The notes beneath the pieces are model-generated. The model saw only the letters and a list, made by a program, of their open reading frames with translations, was not told the DNA's origin and did not search any database. Below, one piece after another: positions 27,300-36,273 of a DNA stretch of 64,000 nt. The first letter of the stretch is position 1. Each line of letters opens with the position of its first letter. The stretch is taken from positions 186,001 through 250,000 of the forward strand of contig NZ_JAHTBL010000005.1 of assembly GCF_020177595.1 (NCBI RefSeq), given 5' to 3'. This DNA is from Cognatishimia sp. MH4019 (GTDB lineage: Bacteria; Pseudomonadota; Alphaproteobacteria; Rhodobacterales; Rhodobacteraceae). The position numbers and the translations under genes were made by a program.

Positions 27300-28822
27300 T
27301 CAACCTCTCCCTCAAGCGTCAACGGCGGTGGGGCCACGGCCAGATCATCTGTCCGCAAAGGCCCCGAAGGGCGCGACAGCCGATTGCGCACCACCCAGAA
27401 CAACCGGTTCTGCGCGCGTGTGATCGCCACATAGGCTAGGCGCTTCCATAACGGTTGCCCCGCTTCCGTCCGCCCCATCCGCGCGGCGGCATATAAATCC
27501 GGCGCAAAGACCTGCACGTTTTCCCATTGCGAACCCTGCGCCTTGTGGATCGTGACCGCCGCCCCATGCAAAAAGGCCGCCCCCATACGTGCGGCAAAGG
27601 GGATGAACGGCTCTTCCTCGTCAGGCATCTCGATCTTGATGATCGAGGCCGCACTGACCTGCGGGTCCTCCGCGCCCATCACGTGCAGCCTAGAGAAACC
27701 CGGTTTGCGCCCCTCTTCAAGGTAAACGCATTGCGCCCCCTTGATCAGCCCACGTGCTTCCAGATCCAGCCGCTTTTTGCGGTGCTTCAATGGCAGCTCG
27801 ATCCCATCGCAAATCAGCGGCTCGCCAGGCAGCAACTCCGTCTCCGGCGCGCCAAACGCATTGCGAAACGCGTGGATCAACCGAATGCGCGTCGCGTTGC
27901 GCCAGACCAGCACAGGCGAGCGCGCCATCAAGTCCGCCTCCACCCGCTGCGCCCAGACCACGCGGTCATCGCGCCTCGCGGCATCCTCCACCATCCGCTC
28001 GAACTGCTCGAACCCGATGCTGTCATCGCCCAAAGCGTGCGCCAGATCGAGGATCGGATTATCTTCCGCCTGCCGAAATACCCGGTTCAATTCACGCTTA
28101 CGCGGCCCCTTGATCTCGTCAAAAACCATGCCGCCCGACTGGTTCACCGGGGCCAGTTGCGCCGGATCGCCAAACAGCAAGAGCGTCGGAAAGATCTCCT
28201 GCAAATCCTCATATTGCTTGGCATCCAGCATCGAGCTTTCATCGACGAACCCGATGTCCAAAGGCTCCTCGCGCCGCTTCCATCCGGTGATGAAATCCGA
28301 CCCGCGCAGGCCCGCAGCCGCCAAGGCGCCGGGGATCGACTTGTTATGCTCGTAAAACGCTGCCGCCCGATCCAGTGCGATCTCGGTGAGCCCGTCAATC
28401 GTCGGGCGTGATCCGTTCCCGGCAAGCCATTCCGCGATTTTCTCATATTCCGGATCATAAACCGGCGTGTACAAAATCCGGTGGATCGTCGTCGCCGGAA
28501 CCCCGCGGTTCCGAAGCACACTTGCCGCCTTGTTCGTCGGCGCCAAAATCGCCAGTGTCCGCCGATCCTTGCGCTTGCGCCCCTCATAATCGCCTGAGAC
28601 GACATCGACCCCCGCCTCGGCCAGCGCCTTGTAAAGCTCTGCCAACAAAAGCGTTTTACCCGATCCCGCCTTGCCAATGACCGCCATCACACCAGACGTG
28701 CCACTGCCCGGCGGCATCAATGTGCCTTCGTGCAGATCAACACCAGCCCGTGCCATCAACTCGGCCACAGCGTCATAAGCTTCGGCCTGATCGTCAGAAA
28801 ATGTGAGTGCGGGAACAGTCAT
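27296..28822 (-). CDS. RecD-like ATP-dependent DNA helicase
   Basis: 508-residue superfamily 1 helicase: Walker A VIGKAGSGKTLLLAELYK near residue 55, LAPTNKAASVLRNRG, Walker B-like FVDESSMLDAKQYED, GDPAQLAPVNQSGG and a C-terminal UvrD-like motif VTIHKAQGSQWENVQVF plus YVAITRAQNRLFWV. Unlike RecD2 it is short and lacks a long N-terminal domain, suggesting a stand-alone enzyme. It begins 39 bases after luxI on the same strand. Confidence 0.92.
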   Translation of the reverse strand: MTVPALTFSDDQAEAYDAVAELMARAGVDLHEGTLMPPGSGTSGVMAVIGKAGSGKTLLLAELYKALAEAGVDVVSGDYEGRKRKDRRTLAILAPTNKAASVLRNRGVPATTIHRILYTPVYDPEYEKIAEWLAGNGSRPTIDGLTEIALDRAAAFYEHNKSIPGALAAAGLRGSDFITGWKRREEPLDIGFVDESSMLDAKQYEDLQEIFPTLLLFGDPAQLAPVNQSGGMVFDEIKGPRKRELNRVFRQAEDNPILDLAHALGDDSIGFEQFERMVEDAARRDDRVVWAQRVEADLMARSPVLVWRNATRIRLIHAFRNAFGAPETELLPGEPLICDGIELPLKHRKKRLDLEARGLIKGAQCVYLEEGRKPGFSRLHVMGAEDPQVSAASIIKIEMPDEEEPFIPFAARMGAAFLHGAAVTIHKAQGSQWENVQVFAPDLYAAARMGRTEAGQPLWKRLAYVAITRAQNRLFWVVRNRLSRPSGPLRTDDLAVAPPPLTLEGEVE

Positions 28823-28861
28823 GTCGCGACCCTACAAGGGCCACGCCGCACGGGCCAGCGG

Positions 28862-29491
28862 TTATGCGGCCCAGGCCGTTTGATCGCTCCCGCCAAACGC
28901 CCGCAGCGCCCAATAGCGCGAGACCTCAAAGCTCACGCCTGCGCGCTTTTGCAAGCGAAGCAAGGCCGGTTGCGTAAACGACCAAAGCCCCACGCTGATC
29001 TGGTCACGCCCTTCACCCACACTGCCCAGCACCTCGGGCGGCGCACCAATCCTTTGATAAATGCGCACCATCCGCGCATCGAACACTCCAACGAAATGTG
29101 TGACCCCAAACCGCGTCATTAACTCAGACCCCGCCAGCATCAACAGTGCCGAGACATTCGCGGTCGCATCGGCAGCCAGACAGAACCGCGTGCACTCCCA
29201 AATCCCCGGACTGCTAATCTGAGTGTTCGACAAATGCGCAAAGTGATCATTCACCATCGTGCGCCCCACACTTGGTAAAAACCGCATAGAGCCACCATGC
29301 CCGCCGTCCGGCGTCTCCCAGATCACGTAAAGCGGGTTCAGATCATCATATTCATCGCGCTCAAAGCCATCGCCATCCACCGACACCTCCCACCCAAGCC
29401 GCCGCTTGAACTGGTCCGCGCGGTCCCGAAACATCGCGTCGCGCAGCTTGGGAAACGCATTTAGTTGGTCTGCATAAAGAAATCTGATCAT
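28862..29491 (-). CDS. Acyl-homoserine-lactone synthase (LuxI family)
   Basis: 209 residues. The invariant LuxI residues are visible: F and W in DQFKRRLGWEV, the acidic pair in ERDEYDDLNPLYVIW, Arg in GGSMRFLPS, and Glu/Arg in IWECTRFCLA. It makes N-acyl-homoserine lactones from SAM and acyl-ACP; chain length cannot be read from sequence. Its ATG has GGAGAG upstream. It lies 154 bases downstream of luxR on the same strand, with a repeat copy in the gap. Confidence 0.94.
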   Translation of the reverse strand: MIRFLYADQLNAFPKLRDAMFRDRADQFKRRLGWEVSVDGDGFERDEYDDLNPLYVIWETPDGGHGGSMRFLPSVGRTMVNDHFAHLSNTQISSPGIWECTRFCLAADATANVSALLMLAGSELMTRFGVTHFVGVFDARMVRIYQRIGAPPEVLGSVGEGRDQISVGLWSFTQPALLRLQKRAGVSFEVSRYWALRAFGGSDQTAWAA

Positions 29492-29573
29492 GGGGGCTCT
29501 CCGTCACGTTGCTGAAGAAAAGCCTGTGCCAAGTTGGTTAAAAAATGGCTGCGCCCGATGGGTGTAAGAAACC

Positions 29574-29619
29574 GTTAAGGTTAACGCCCCGCCCGGCTTT
29601 CTTTTGTCTCAAAATACCT
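29574..29619. repeat. Dispersed repeat, copy B (half element)
   Basis: GTTAAGGTTAACG (29574-29586), then CTTTCTTTTGTC and AAAATACCT to 29619. It matches the right half of copies A, C and D, but no left arm is visible. It lies between luxR and luxI. Confidence 0.55.
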
Positions 29620-29645
29620 AAACCCGGCATCCGCCATTCAAAGCG

Positions 29646-30359
29646 TCAAACGACGATCAGTCCCAAAGATGTCGCCCGCGCGACTGCATGGGTGGTGTTC
29701 ATCGCGCCCAGCTTGAACCGCGCACTTTCAATATAGGCGCGCAACGTGTGCTCCGAGATATCAAGCGTGTTGGCGACTTGCGCGCGCGAATAGCCCAGCG
29801 CCAGATAGGTCATCGCATCTACCTCGCGCGGCGACAGCGCGCGCGCGGCATCCGGTTGGGCGTTGGGCTCGAACTCCAGGGCCTTTTGGTTAAAGAAATG
29901 CGCAATCAGGATCAGATCGCGCAAATTGCGCTCAGTGAAAGACGCCCATTCCGCATCGGTCGCGGTGTCATTCAAGGTAAACAGCGCAAATTGCCCCTGC
30001 GGCCCCCGGATCGGGATCGAAAAGCCCTGATTGCCCAGCCCGAAATTGATGGCTTCTTTCATGAAGTTGCGCGCGGCCTTGCTGGACCAGTCCAACCGCT
30101 TCCAATCCACCGGGTGAAACCGCTGATAGCAACCCTGTATGACCGGATCGACACGCAGATAATCGTGTTCAAGATAGTGTTCGACCCATGTCATCGGGTA
30201 GGTGCCGACGCCGTATTGCTCGCCGTCGCTATTCACCCAATGATAAACGATATGAGCTATTTCGTAGTAATCACGCAGCTCGACCGAGAGCGTTTGAAGA
30301 TCGTCACGCGATTGGGCGCGCCAAAGGCGATCGATGAGCGATTCCAAATTGCGCACCAT
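29646..30359 (-). CDS. LuxR family autoinducer-binding transcriptional regulator
   Basis: 237 residues from ATG 30359. The N-terminal autoinducer domain keeps the TraR-type pocket residues: W/Y in MTWVEHYLEHDYLRVDPVI (Asp-Pro), W in PVDWKRLDW and G in GFSIPIRGPQG. The C-terminal LuxR helix-turn-helix is LSPREVDAMTYLALGYSRA to HTLRAYIESARFKLGA. GGGGAG lies upstream of this ATG; an in-frame TTG at 30419 is possible. It overlaps the 3' end of the small upstream gene by 56 bases, suggesting coupled translation. Confidence 0.92.
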   Translation of the reverse strand: MVRNLESLIDRLWRAQSRDDLQTLSVELRDYYEIAHIVYHWVNSDGEQYGVGTYPMTWVEHYLEHDYLRVDPVIQGCYQRFHPVDWKRLDWSSKAARNFMKEAINFGLGNQGFSIPIRGPQGQFALFTLNDTATDAEWASFTERNLRDLILIAHFFNQKALEFEPNAQPDAARALSPREVDAMTYLALGYSRAQVANTLDISEHTLRAYIESARFKLGAMNTTHAVARATSLGLIVV

Positions 30360-30504
30360 CCGTGGCACACTCTCCCCTAGTCGCAAGCTCAGCCGCCGCG
30401 ACAAGCGCCGCATCGTCAAGCTGTTCTGCGAGTGCGTTCAGACCATTGGCGCCTGCGAAGGTACGCAGATCGGCCAGAACGTCAATTATCCAATCATTTG
30501 CCAT
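30304..30504 (-). CDS. Small conserved-looking protein of unknown function upstream of luxR
   Basis: 66 residues starting MANDWIIDVLADLRTFAGAN, with an amphipathic helical N-terminal half (NGLNALAEQLDDAALVAAAE) and a less ordered tail. ATG 30504 has GAGAG about 6 bases upstream. I recall similar short ORFs ahead of luxR in other Rhodobacterales but cannot check. It is the first gene of the quorum-sensing run, immediately below a CtrA-type box, and its last 56 bases overlap luxR in another frame. It may act with LuxR or serve as a translational leader. Confidence 0.6.
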   Translation of the reverse strand: MANDWIIDVLADLRTFAGANGLNALAEQLDDAALVAAAELATRGECATDGAQFGIAHRSPLARPIA

Positions 30505-30522
30505 TTAACACTCTCTAGAGAA

Positions 30523-30540
30523 GGTTAACAAAACATTAAC
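30523..30540. promoter_or_regulatory. CtrA-type binding box upstream of the quorum-sensing operon
   Basis: TTAA (30525-30528), seven bases, TTAA (30536-30539) followed by C. On the minus strand this reads TTAA, seven bases, TTAACC, the full CtrA consensus. It lies 19-36 bp upstream of the small ORF that heads luxR-luxI. Confidence 0.6.
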
Positions 30541-30668
30541 TCAACTCTAGCACGAGCAGCGTTACAAAAGAATTAGCAACATTGACTAACCCTATTCTGG
30601 TGGGGCCAGCGCAACCTAAGTCTTTGAATTTATTGAGGTGAGGTTTGCGCCACCTGTAAAGTCGCACG

Positions 30669-30705
30669 AAAAAAGCGGCTGTCAAACCAAACTGACAGCC
30701 GCTTT
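30669..30705 (-). terminator. Rho-independent terminator of ccr
   Basis: A perfect 13-bp stem, AAAGCGGCTGTCA (30672-30684) and TGACAGCCGCTTT (30693-30705), with an 8-base loop. Read on the minus strand it is followed by a T run, 14 bases after the ccr stop. Confidence 0.93.
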
Positions 30706-30718
30706 AATTTGGTAATAC

Positions 30719-32002
30719 TTACTGTGCAGCGAGCGTATCTTCCAACGTCCGCAAACCCGTCTTCGGCGCTTGAACCAGCACCGACATGTTGCCCGGCTTA
30801 TGCTCATTGCGCAGCATCTTCATATGCGCTTCGGGCAAATCATCCCACGGGAACACTTCGGACATGCACGGGTCCAGACGACGCTCCACCATCAGGTTGT
30901 TCGCGGCAGAGGCCTGCTTGAGATGGGCAAAGTGGCTGCCCTGCAGACGCTTCTGGTGCATCCACATGTAGCGCACGTCAAAGGTCAGGTTGAAGCCCGT
31001 GGTACCAGCGCAAATGACGACCATGCCGCCCTTTTTGCAAACAAAGGTCGACACCGGGAACGTCGCCTCACCGGGATGCTCGAACACCATGTCGACATTG
31101 TTGCCCTTGCCCGTGATGTCCCAGATCGCTTTGCCGAATTTGCGCGCTTCCTTGAACCATTCAGCATATTCCGGCGTGCCGACCTTCGGCAGCTGCCCCC
31201 AGCAGTTGAAATCCTTGCGGTTCAGAACGCCTTTTGCACCCAGCCCCATGACAAAATCGCGCTTATCCTCTTCAGAGATAATTCCGATCGCGTTGGCACC
31301 CGCCGTGTTGATCAACTGGATCGCATAAGAGCCCAGCCCGCCCGACGCGCCCCAGACCAGAACATTCTGACCAGGTTTCAGATCGTGCGGCTCATGCCCG
31401 AACAGCATCCGATATGCCGTCGCCAGTGTCAGCGTATAGCACGCCGCCTCTTCCCAGCTCAGATGCTTGGGGCGCGGCATCAGTTGCTGCGCTTGCACGC
31501 GGGTGAACTGGCTGAACGATCCATCAGGCGTCTCGTAGCCCCAGATGCGCTGGCTGGGCGAATACATCGGATCGCCGCCATTGCAATGCTCGTCGTCCCC
31601 ATCATCCTGGTTGCAGTGGATGACCACCTCATCGCCCACCTTCCAACGCGTGACCTTGTCACCCACAGCCCAGACGATGCCCGCGGCATCAGAGCCTGCG
31701 ATGTGATAGGGTTGCGTGTGCCCATCAAATGGGCTGATCGGCTGACCCAAAGCGGCCCACACACCGTTATAGTTCACACCCGCGGCCATCACGAGAACCA
31801 GCACTTCGTTGCTGTCGATCTCCGGCACGTCCACGACTTCTTTCAGCATCGCGGTATCAGGATCGCCATGACGCTCGCGGCGGATCGCCCATGCGTGCAT
31901 CTTCTGAGGCACGAACCCCATCGGAGGCATCTCGCCCACATCGTAAAGCTCCTTTTCCGGAGCGTCGTAAGTGAACACTTCAGTATTCGTATCGAGAGCC
32001 AT
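30719..32002 (-). CDS. ccr: Crotonyl-CoA carboxylase/reductase
   Basis: 427 residues of the MDR superfamily; it reductively carboxylates crotonyl-CoA to (2S)-ethylmalonyl-CoA with NADPH and CO2, the key step of the ethylmalonyl-CoA pathway. It has the long N-terminal extension typical of Ccr (EKELYDVGEMPPMGFVPQKM), the DAAGIVWAVGDKVTRWKVGD zinc-less MDR motif, the nucleotide-binding VWGASGGLGSYAIQL, and MWMHQKRLQGSHFAHLKQAS near the C terminus. The ATG follows a strong GGAGG site. It has its own terminator. With ecm (34249), mch (44029) and a malyl-CoA lyase gene (45815) it indicates assimilation of acetyl-CoA or C2 units without isocitrate lyase. Confidence 0.96.
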   Translation of the reverse strand: MALDTNTEVFTYDAPEKELYDVGEMPPMGFVPQKMHAWAIRRERHGDPDTAMLKEVVDVPEIDSNEVLVLVMAAGVNYNGVWAALGQPISPFDGHTQPYHIAGSDAAGIVWAVGDKVTRWKVGDEVVIHCNQDDGDDEHCNGGDPMYSPSQRIWGYETPDGSFSQFTRVQAQQLMPRPKHLSWEEAACYTLTLATAYRMLFGHEPHDLKPGQNVLVWGASGGLGSYAIQLINTAGANAIGIISEEDKRDFVMGLGAKGVLNRKDFNCWGQLPKVGTPEYAEWFKEARKFGKAIWDITGKGNNVDMVFEHPGEATFPVSTFVCKKGGMVVICAGTTGFNLTFDVRYMWMHQKRLQGSHFAHLKQASAANNLMVERRLDPCMSEVFPWDDLPEAHMKMLRNEHKPGNMSVLVQAPKTGLRTLEDTLAAQ

Positions 32003-32143
32003 GAAAACCTCCAGGTCGCAAGTGCCGCAGCGCAGAATCGCGCCGTCTTGCCGACTCAGATATTGGGATTTAGGTAATAAAGCAATCCGATTTGAAAGAT
32101 TTTTGTAACTTTATAACCTTGCAGCCGCAGAAAGTTGCGCGAG

Positions 32144-33511
32144 TTATGCCGCATCCGCAGCATTCACATGGGCAATCGAGTTCGCATAATACCGCAGAAC
32201 ATGGGCTTCCTCAGGGGCGATTGTGTAATTGTCGTCCTGCTCGATGATCAGGCTGCGCTTGCGCAATTGGCGCAGACCGACCTCGGCGGCATAGGCCAGA
32301 TCATCACGCGGCAGATGGATATGGGCAGTGTCCATCTCGTTCAGACGGGCTTGCATCTCGGCCTCGATCTGCGCGCGTGACAGGGGACCGTCCGCCGTCA
32401 ACAGGATCTGGCTCACCAGCGGCACCGGCAAGACCGGCATCACATCTTCAATCCGCGCCATCAATGCCCGGCCCAGCGCTTTGATTTCAGCGCGCGGCGA
32501 CGAGCCCGTGTATTCCTTCAGCGACAGCGGCTTGCCAAAGCTCACACTTGCATAGCCCATCCGGTGATAGCGGAACGTGACCCACAGCCAGAGCTGCTTC
32601 AGCACGAACCCCATGACAACACTCATCCGCGCGCGGAACTTACGGTTCCCCGCTTCCCCTGCCGCAATCAGGATGCGATCTTCCAGAACCCGATCATAGT
32701 TAATCGCCACGGGGACAAAGACGATATCGCGCCCCTCAGGATCAAATCCGTCCAGAATATAAGTCAGCAACCCCAGCTTTGGCGGCGCCAGCGCCCCATC
32801 AAGGCTCAACCCACCTTCCGGGAACACCGCCTGCGTCACGCCATTGCGCGTCGCCATCTGCACGTAGCGGGCCAGAACTTTGCGATACAAAGCATTGCGC
32901 GACTTGCGCCGGATAAAATACGCGCCCATCGCCCGGATCAGCCGCGACAAGGGCCAGACCTGCGCCCATTCTCCCACCGCATAAGACAGTGCAGAGGCCC
33001 GCGCGGCCAGATAGGTGACCAGCACATAATCCATATTGCTGCGGTGGTTCATGATGAAGACGACCGTCGCGTCGCGCGGCACGCCCGTCAGCGTCTCGTC
33101 ATAATGTCCCAGCCGCACACGATACAACGCCGTCGCCAACCATTTGGCCAGCCGCGTCCCGATCCCGAAATAGGCCGTCGCACTGAACGACGGCACGATC
33201 TCGCGCGCATAGCGGCGGGCCTGCTCGAACGCCACGTCCTCGCGAACGCCATGCTCCTTGGCATGCTCGACGATCGCTTGCGTGACCTCGGGGTCATAAG
33301 ATAGCCGCTGGATCATGTCCGTCCGCCGCGCCAGCTTGAAGGGCTCAATCGGCCGTGTCAGCTTTTTGTTCAGCTTGTCCACGACGCGTTCTGCACGTTT
33401 GCGGAAGAACCACCGCACAGATGGAAACAGAAAATGGCTCAGCGCAGTGACCGTTGCAAACAGCACCAGCAGCACGAAAAGCCATAGCGGAAGGGTGATG
33501 GTCGTAAACAT
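32144..33511 (-). CDS. Glycerol-3-phosphate/1-acylglycerol-3-phosphate acyltransferase-like membrane protein
   Basis: 455 residues with an N-terminal transmembrane segment (LPLWLFVLLVLFATVTAL) and a PlsB/PlsC-type acyltransferase domain: the H(x4)D motif in FIMNHRSNMDYVLVTYLA, RRKSRNALYRKVLARY, and the substrate-binding FPEGGLSLDG. It is longer than PlsC and shorter than PlsB. Expected role is acylation in phospholipid synthesis at the inner membrane; precise acceptor unknown. Confidence 0.87.
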   Translation of the reverse strand: MFTTITLPLWLFVLLVLFATVTALSHFLFPSVRWFFRKRAERVVDKLNKKLTRPIEPFKLARRTDMIQRLSYDPEVTQAIVEHAKEHGVREDVAFEQARRYAREIVPSFSATAYFGIGTRLAKWLATALYRVRLGHYDETLTGVPRDATVVFIMNHRSNMDYVLVTYLAARASALSYAVGEWAQVWPLSRLIRAMGAYFIRRKSRNALYRKVLARYVQMATRNGVTQAVFPEGGLSLDGALAPPKLGLLTYILDGFDPEGRDIVFVPVAINYDRVLEDRILIAAGEAGNRKFRARMSVVMGFVLKQLWLWVTFRYHRMGYASVSFGKPLSLKEYTGSSPRAEIKALGRALMARIEDVMPVLPVPLVSQILLTADGPLSRAQIEAEMQARLNEMDTAHIHLPRDDLAYAAEVGLRQLRKRSLIIEQDDNYTIAPEEAHVLRYYANSIAHVNAADAA

Positions 33512-33570
33512 TAATCGCCAACCTATGCCACACTCTGGAAAATCCCAATCCCTGGTCTTACTTGCGTGGT

Positions 33571-34158
33571 ATGAAGATCACGCTCTCGCCCGGCTTCAGC
33601 GAAGCAGAACGCGCCCATGCCGCGCAGCTTTATTGGCAGGCTTTCTCTGGCAAACTCGGCAAACTGATGCGCCCCGACGCCAAGGCACTGGCCTTTTTAC
33701 AAGACGTGCTGAACCCCGATTTCGCGATCAGCGCGCGTGATGGGGCGGGCCAGCTCTTGGGGCTGGCGGGGTTCAAGACAGCCGATGGCGCACTTGTCGG
33801 CGGTGAGTTAAGCGACATACAGCGCCATTACGGCCCTTGGGGCGGTCTCTGGCGTGGTCTGCTGCTCACGATCCTCGAACGTGATCTTGAACCCGGCGTT
33901 CTTCTGATGGACGGCATTTTTGTCGATGCGAACGCCCGTGGCCAAGGCGTCGGCACCCAGCTTCTGGGCGCCATCCTGTCCGAGGCGCGCACCCGCGACC
34001 TTTCCCAGGTCCGCCTTGACGTGATCGACAGCAATCCCCGCGCCCGCGCGCTTTACGAGCGTGAGGGTTTTCAAGCTGGCAAGACCGAACATATCGGCCC
34101 TCTGCGCTATCTTTTCGGCTTTTCCAACGCCACGCGCATGACCCATAGCCTATCGTAA
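33571..34158 (+). CDS. GNAT family N-acetyltransferase
   Basis: 195 residues from ATG 33571. The acetyl-CoA-binding loop is DANARGQGVGTQLLGAIL and the C-terminal motif DVIDSNPRARALYEREGF is typical of GNATs. Substrate unknown. It is divergent from the acyltransferase gene (59-base gap) and lies 90 bases before ecm on the same strand. Confidence 0.88.
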   Translation: MKITLSPGFSEAERAHAAQLYWQAFSGKLGKLMRPDAKALAFLQDVLNPDFAISARDGAGQLLGLAGFKTADGALVGGELSDIQRHYGPWGGLWRGLLLTILERDLEPGVLLMDGIFVDANARGQGVGTQLLGAILSEARTRDLSQVRLDVIDSNPRARALYEREGFQAGKTEHIGPLRYLFGFSNATRMTHSLS

Positions 34159-34185
34159 CGCCGCAACGCAGCGAAAACGCTTGAT

Positions 34186-34191
34186 TATAAT
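34186..34191 (+). promoter_or_regulatory. Candidate -10 hexamer of ecm
   Basis: A perfect TATAAT within TTGATTATAATC, 57 bp before the ecm ATG. No good -35 lies 16-18 bp upstream, so activation by a factor is possible. The same stretch resembles half of an FNR box (TTGAT). Confidence 0.35.
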
Positions 34192-34248
34192 CTTTCGCGG
34201 AATTAGGAACTCACAGAAGATTATTACCCAAATCGAATCGAGGCTCCC

Positions 34249-36219
34249 ATGACCGACGCGCCGCAAAAAGACCGCCCTTGGCTTTTCCGCACCTATGCGG
34301 GGCACTCCACGGCCAAAGCCTCCAACGCGCTTTATCGCGGCAACCTCGCCAAGGGTCAGACCGGCCTTTCGGTCGCTTTCGATCTGCCCACGCAAACCGG
34401 ATACGACAGCGATCACGAGCTGTCGCGTGGTGAGGTCGGCAAAGTCGGCGTCCCCGTCGCGCATCTGGGCGACATGCGCGCGCTCTTCGATGATATCCCG
34501 CTTGAGAAGATGAACACCTCCATGACGATCAACGCGACGGCCCCTTGGCTGCTGTCGCTCTACATCGCCGTGGCCGAGGAACAGGGCGCCGATGTGTCCA
34601 AACTGCAAGGCACCGTGCAGAACGACATCATCAAGGAATACCTCTCGCGCGGCACCTATATCTGCCCGCCAAAACCGTCCTTGCGCATGATTACCGATGT
34701 CGCCGCCTACACGCGCGAGCATCTGCCAAAATGGAACCCGATGAACGTGTGTTCCTACCACCTTCAAGAAGCCGGCGCGACGCCCGAGGAAGAACTGGCC
34801 TTCGCGCTGGCCACCGCCACCGCCGTGCTTGACGATCTCAAGGGCAAAGTCCCCGAAGAACATTTCCCCGCCATGGTCGGCCGCATTTCCTTCTTCGTGA
34901 ACGCGGGCATCCGTTTCGTCACCGAGATGTGCAAGATGCGCGCCTTTGTCGAACTCTGGGACGAGATTTGCGCAGAGCGTTACGGCGTTGAGGACCCCAA
35001 GTTCCGCCGCTTCCGCTACGGCGTTCAGGTGAACTCGCTCGGTCTCACCGAACAGCAACCCGAAAACAACGTCTACCGCATCCTGATCGAGATGCTCGCT
35101 GTCACGCTGTCGAAAAACGCCCGCGCCCGCGCTGTGCAGCTGCCCGCTTGGAACGAAGCGCTGGGTCTGCCCCGCCCATGGGATCAGCAATGGTCGCTCC
35201 GTATGCAACAGATCATGGCGTTTGAGACGGACCTCTTGGAATATGATGACCTTTTCGACGGCAACCCTGCCGTGGATCGCAAGGTCGCTGCATTAAAAGA
35301 CGGTGCGCGCGCCGAGCTTGCCCAGATCGACTCCATGGGCGGCGCAGTTGAGGCCATCGAATACATGAAATCCCGTCTCGTGGATTCCAACGCCGAACGC
35401 ATCATGGGCATTGAGGACGGCGGCACCACCGTCGTCGGCGTGAACCGCTATCAAGAGGCCGAAGAAAGCCCCCTGACCGCAGGCGACGAGGCGATCATGG
35501 TCGCCGACAAGGACGCCGAGGCCGACCAACTGGCCCGCCTCGCCGCATGGAAAGACGCCCGCGATGATGCCGCCGTGCAAAAGGCGCTGGAGGCTGTCCG
35601 CCAAGCCGCTGCCACAGGCACCAATATCATGATCCCTTCCATTGAAGCCGCCAAGGCAGGTGTCACAACCGGCGAATGGGGCGACGTCGTCCGCGCCGCT
35701 TTCGGACAATACCGCGCACCGACGGGTGTCTCCAAGAACCCCTCCAACCGCACCGAGGGGCTGGAGGAAATCCGCGCCCAGGTCGATGCCGTGTCGGATA
35801 AACTCGGCCGCCGCCTCAAGTTCCTCGTCGGAAAGCCCGGCCTTGATGGCCACTCCAACGGTGCCGAACAAATCGCCGCCCGCGCCCGCGATTGCGGCAT
35901 GGACATCACCTATGAAGGCATCCGCCTGACGCCTGATGAAATCGTCACCGCCGCCAAATCCGAAGAGGCCCATGTCGTCGGTCTGTCGATCCTGTCGGGC
36001 AGTCACATCCCTCTGATCGGTGAGCTGATGGAAAAGATGCGCGCCGAGGGCCTGGGCCACATCCCCGTGGTCGTGGGCGGCATCATCCCCGAAGACGACG
36101 CCGACCGCTTGCGCGCCATGGGCGTTGCCAAGGTTTACACGCCCAAGGATTTCGAGCTGAACCGCATCATGATTGACCTCGTCGGTCTGGTGGATGAGGC
36201 CCCGTTGGCTGCAGAATAA
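34249..36219 (+). CDS. ecm: (2R)-Ethylmalonyl-CoA mutase (MeaA-like, B12-dependent)
   Basis: 656 residues of the acyl-CoA mutase family; converts ethylmalonyl-CoA to methylsuccinyl-CoA in the ethylmalonyl-CoA pathway. The N terminus (RPWLFRTYAGHSTAKASNAL) is of the MeaA/Ecm type rather than classical methylmalonyl-CoA mutase. The C-terminal B12-binding domain has the DxHxxG motif in GKPGLDGHSNGAEQIAARAR and VVVGGIIPEDD. It is a single chain with its own B12 domain, as in Ecm. ccr, encoding the preceding pathway step, lies 3 kb upstream on the other strand. Confidence 0.94.
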   Translation: MTDAPQKDRPWLFRTYAGHSTAKASNALYRGNLAKGQTGLSVAFDLPTQTGYDSDHELSRGEVGKVGVPVAHLGDMRALFDDIPLEKMNTSMTINATAPWLLSLYIAVAEEQGADVSKLQGTVQNDIIKEYLSRGTYICPPKPSLRMITDVAAYTREHLPKWNPMNVCSYHLQEAGATPEEELAFALATATAVLDDLKGKVPEEHFPAMVGRISFFVNAGIRFVTEMCKMRAFVELWDEICAERYGVEDPKFRRFRYGVQVNSLGLTEQQPENNVYRILIEMLAVTLSKNARARAVQLPAWNEALGLPRPWDQQWSLRMQQIMAFETDLLEYDDLFDGNPAVDRKVAALKDGARAELAQIDSMGGAVEAIEYMKSRLVDSNAERIMGIEDGGTTVVGVNRYQEAEESPLTAGDEAIMVADKDAEADQLARLAAWKDARDDAAVQKALEAVRQAAATGTNIMIPSIEAAKAGVTTGEWGDVVRAAFGQYRAPTGVSKNPSNRTEGLEEIRAQVDAVSDKLGRRLKFLVGKPGLDGHSNGAEQIAARARDCGMDITYEGIRLTPDEIVTAAKSEEAHVVGLSILSGSHIPLIGELMEKMRAEGLGHIPVVVGGIIPEDDADRLRAMGVAKVYTPKDFELNRIMIDLVGLVDEAPLAAE

Positions 36220-36273
36220 TCCTGCTTCCCCCTTTGCGAAGCCTATGGCAGGGTCCGAAAAAAGGAGCCTGCC

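Noticed and set aside
30636-30655. AGGTG and CACCT arms with 20-bp span as a lux box
   Set aside because: Arms are only 5 bp and do not follow the CTG/CAG pattern of lux boxes; distance from the operon start is also long.
34181-34194. FNR-like box upstream of ecm
   Set aside because: Only the first half (TTGAT) fits; the second half reads ATCTT, not ATCAA. The sequence is better explained as a TATAAT -10 region.
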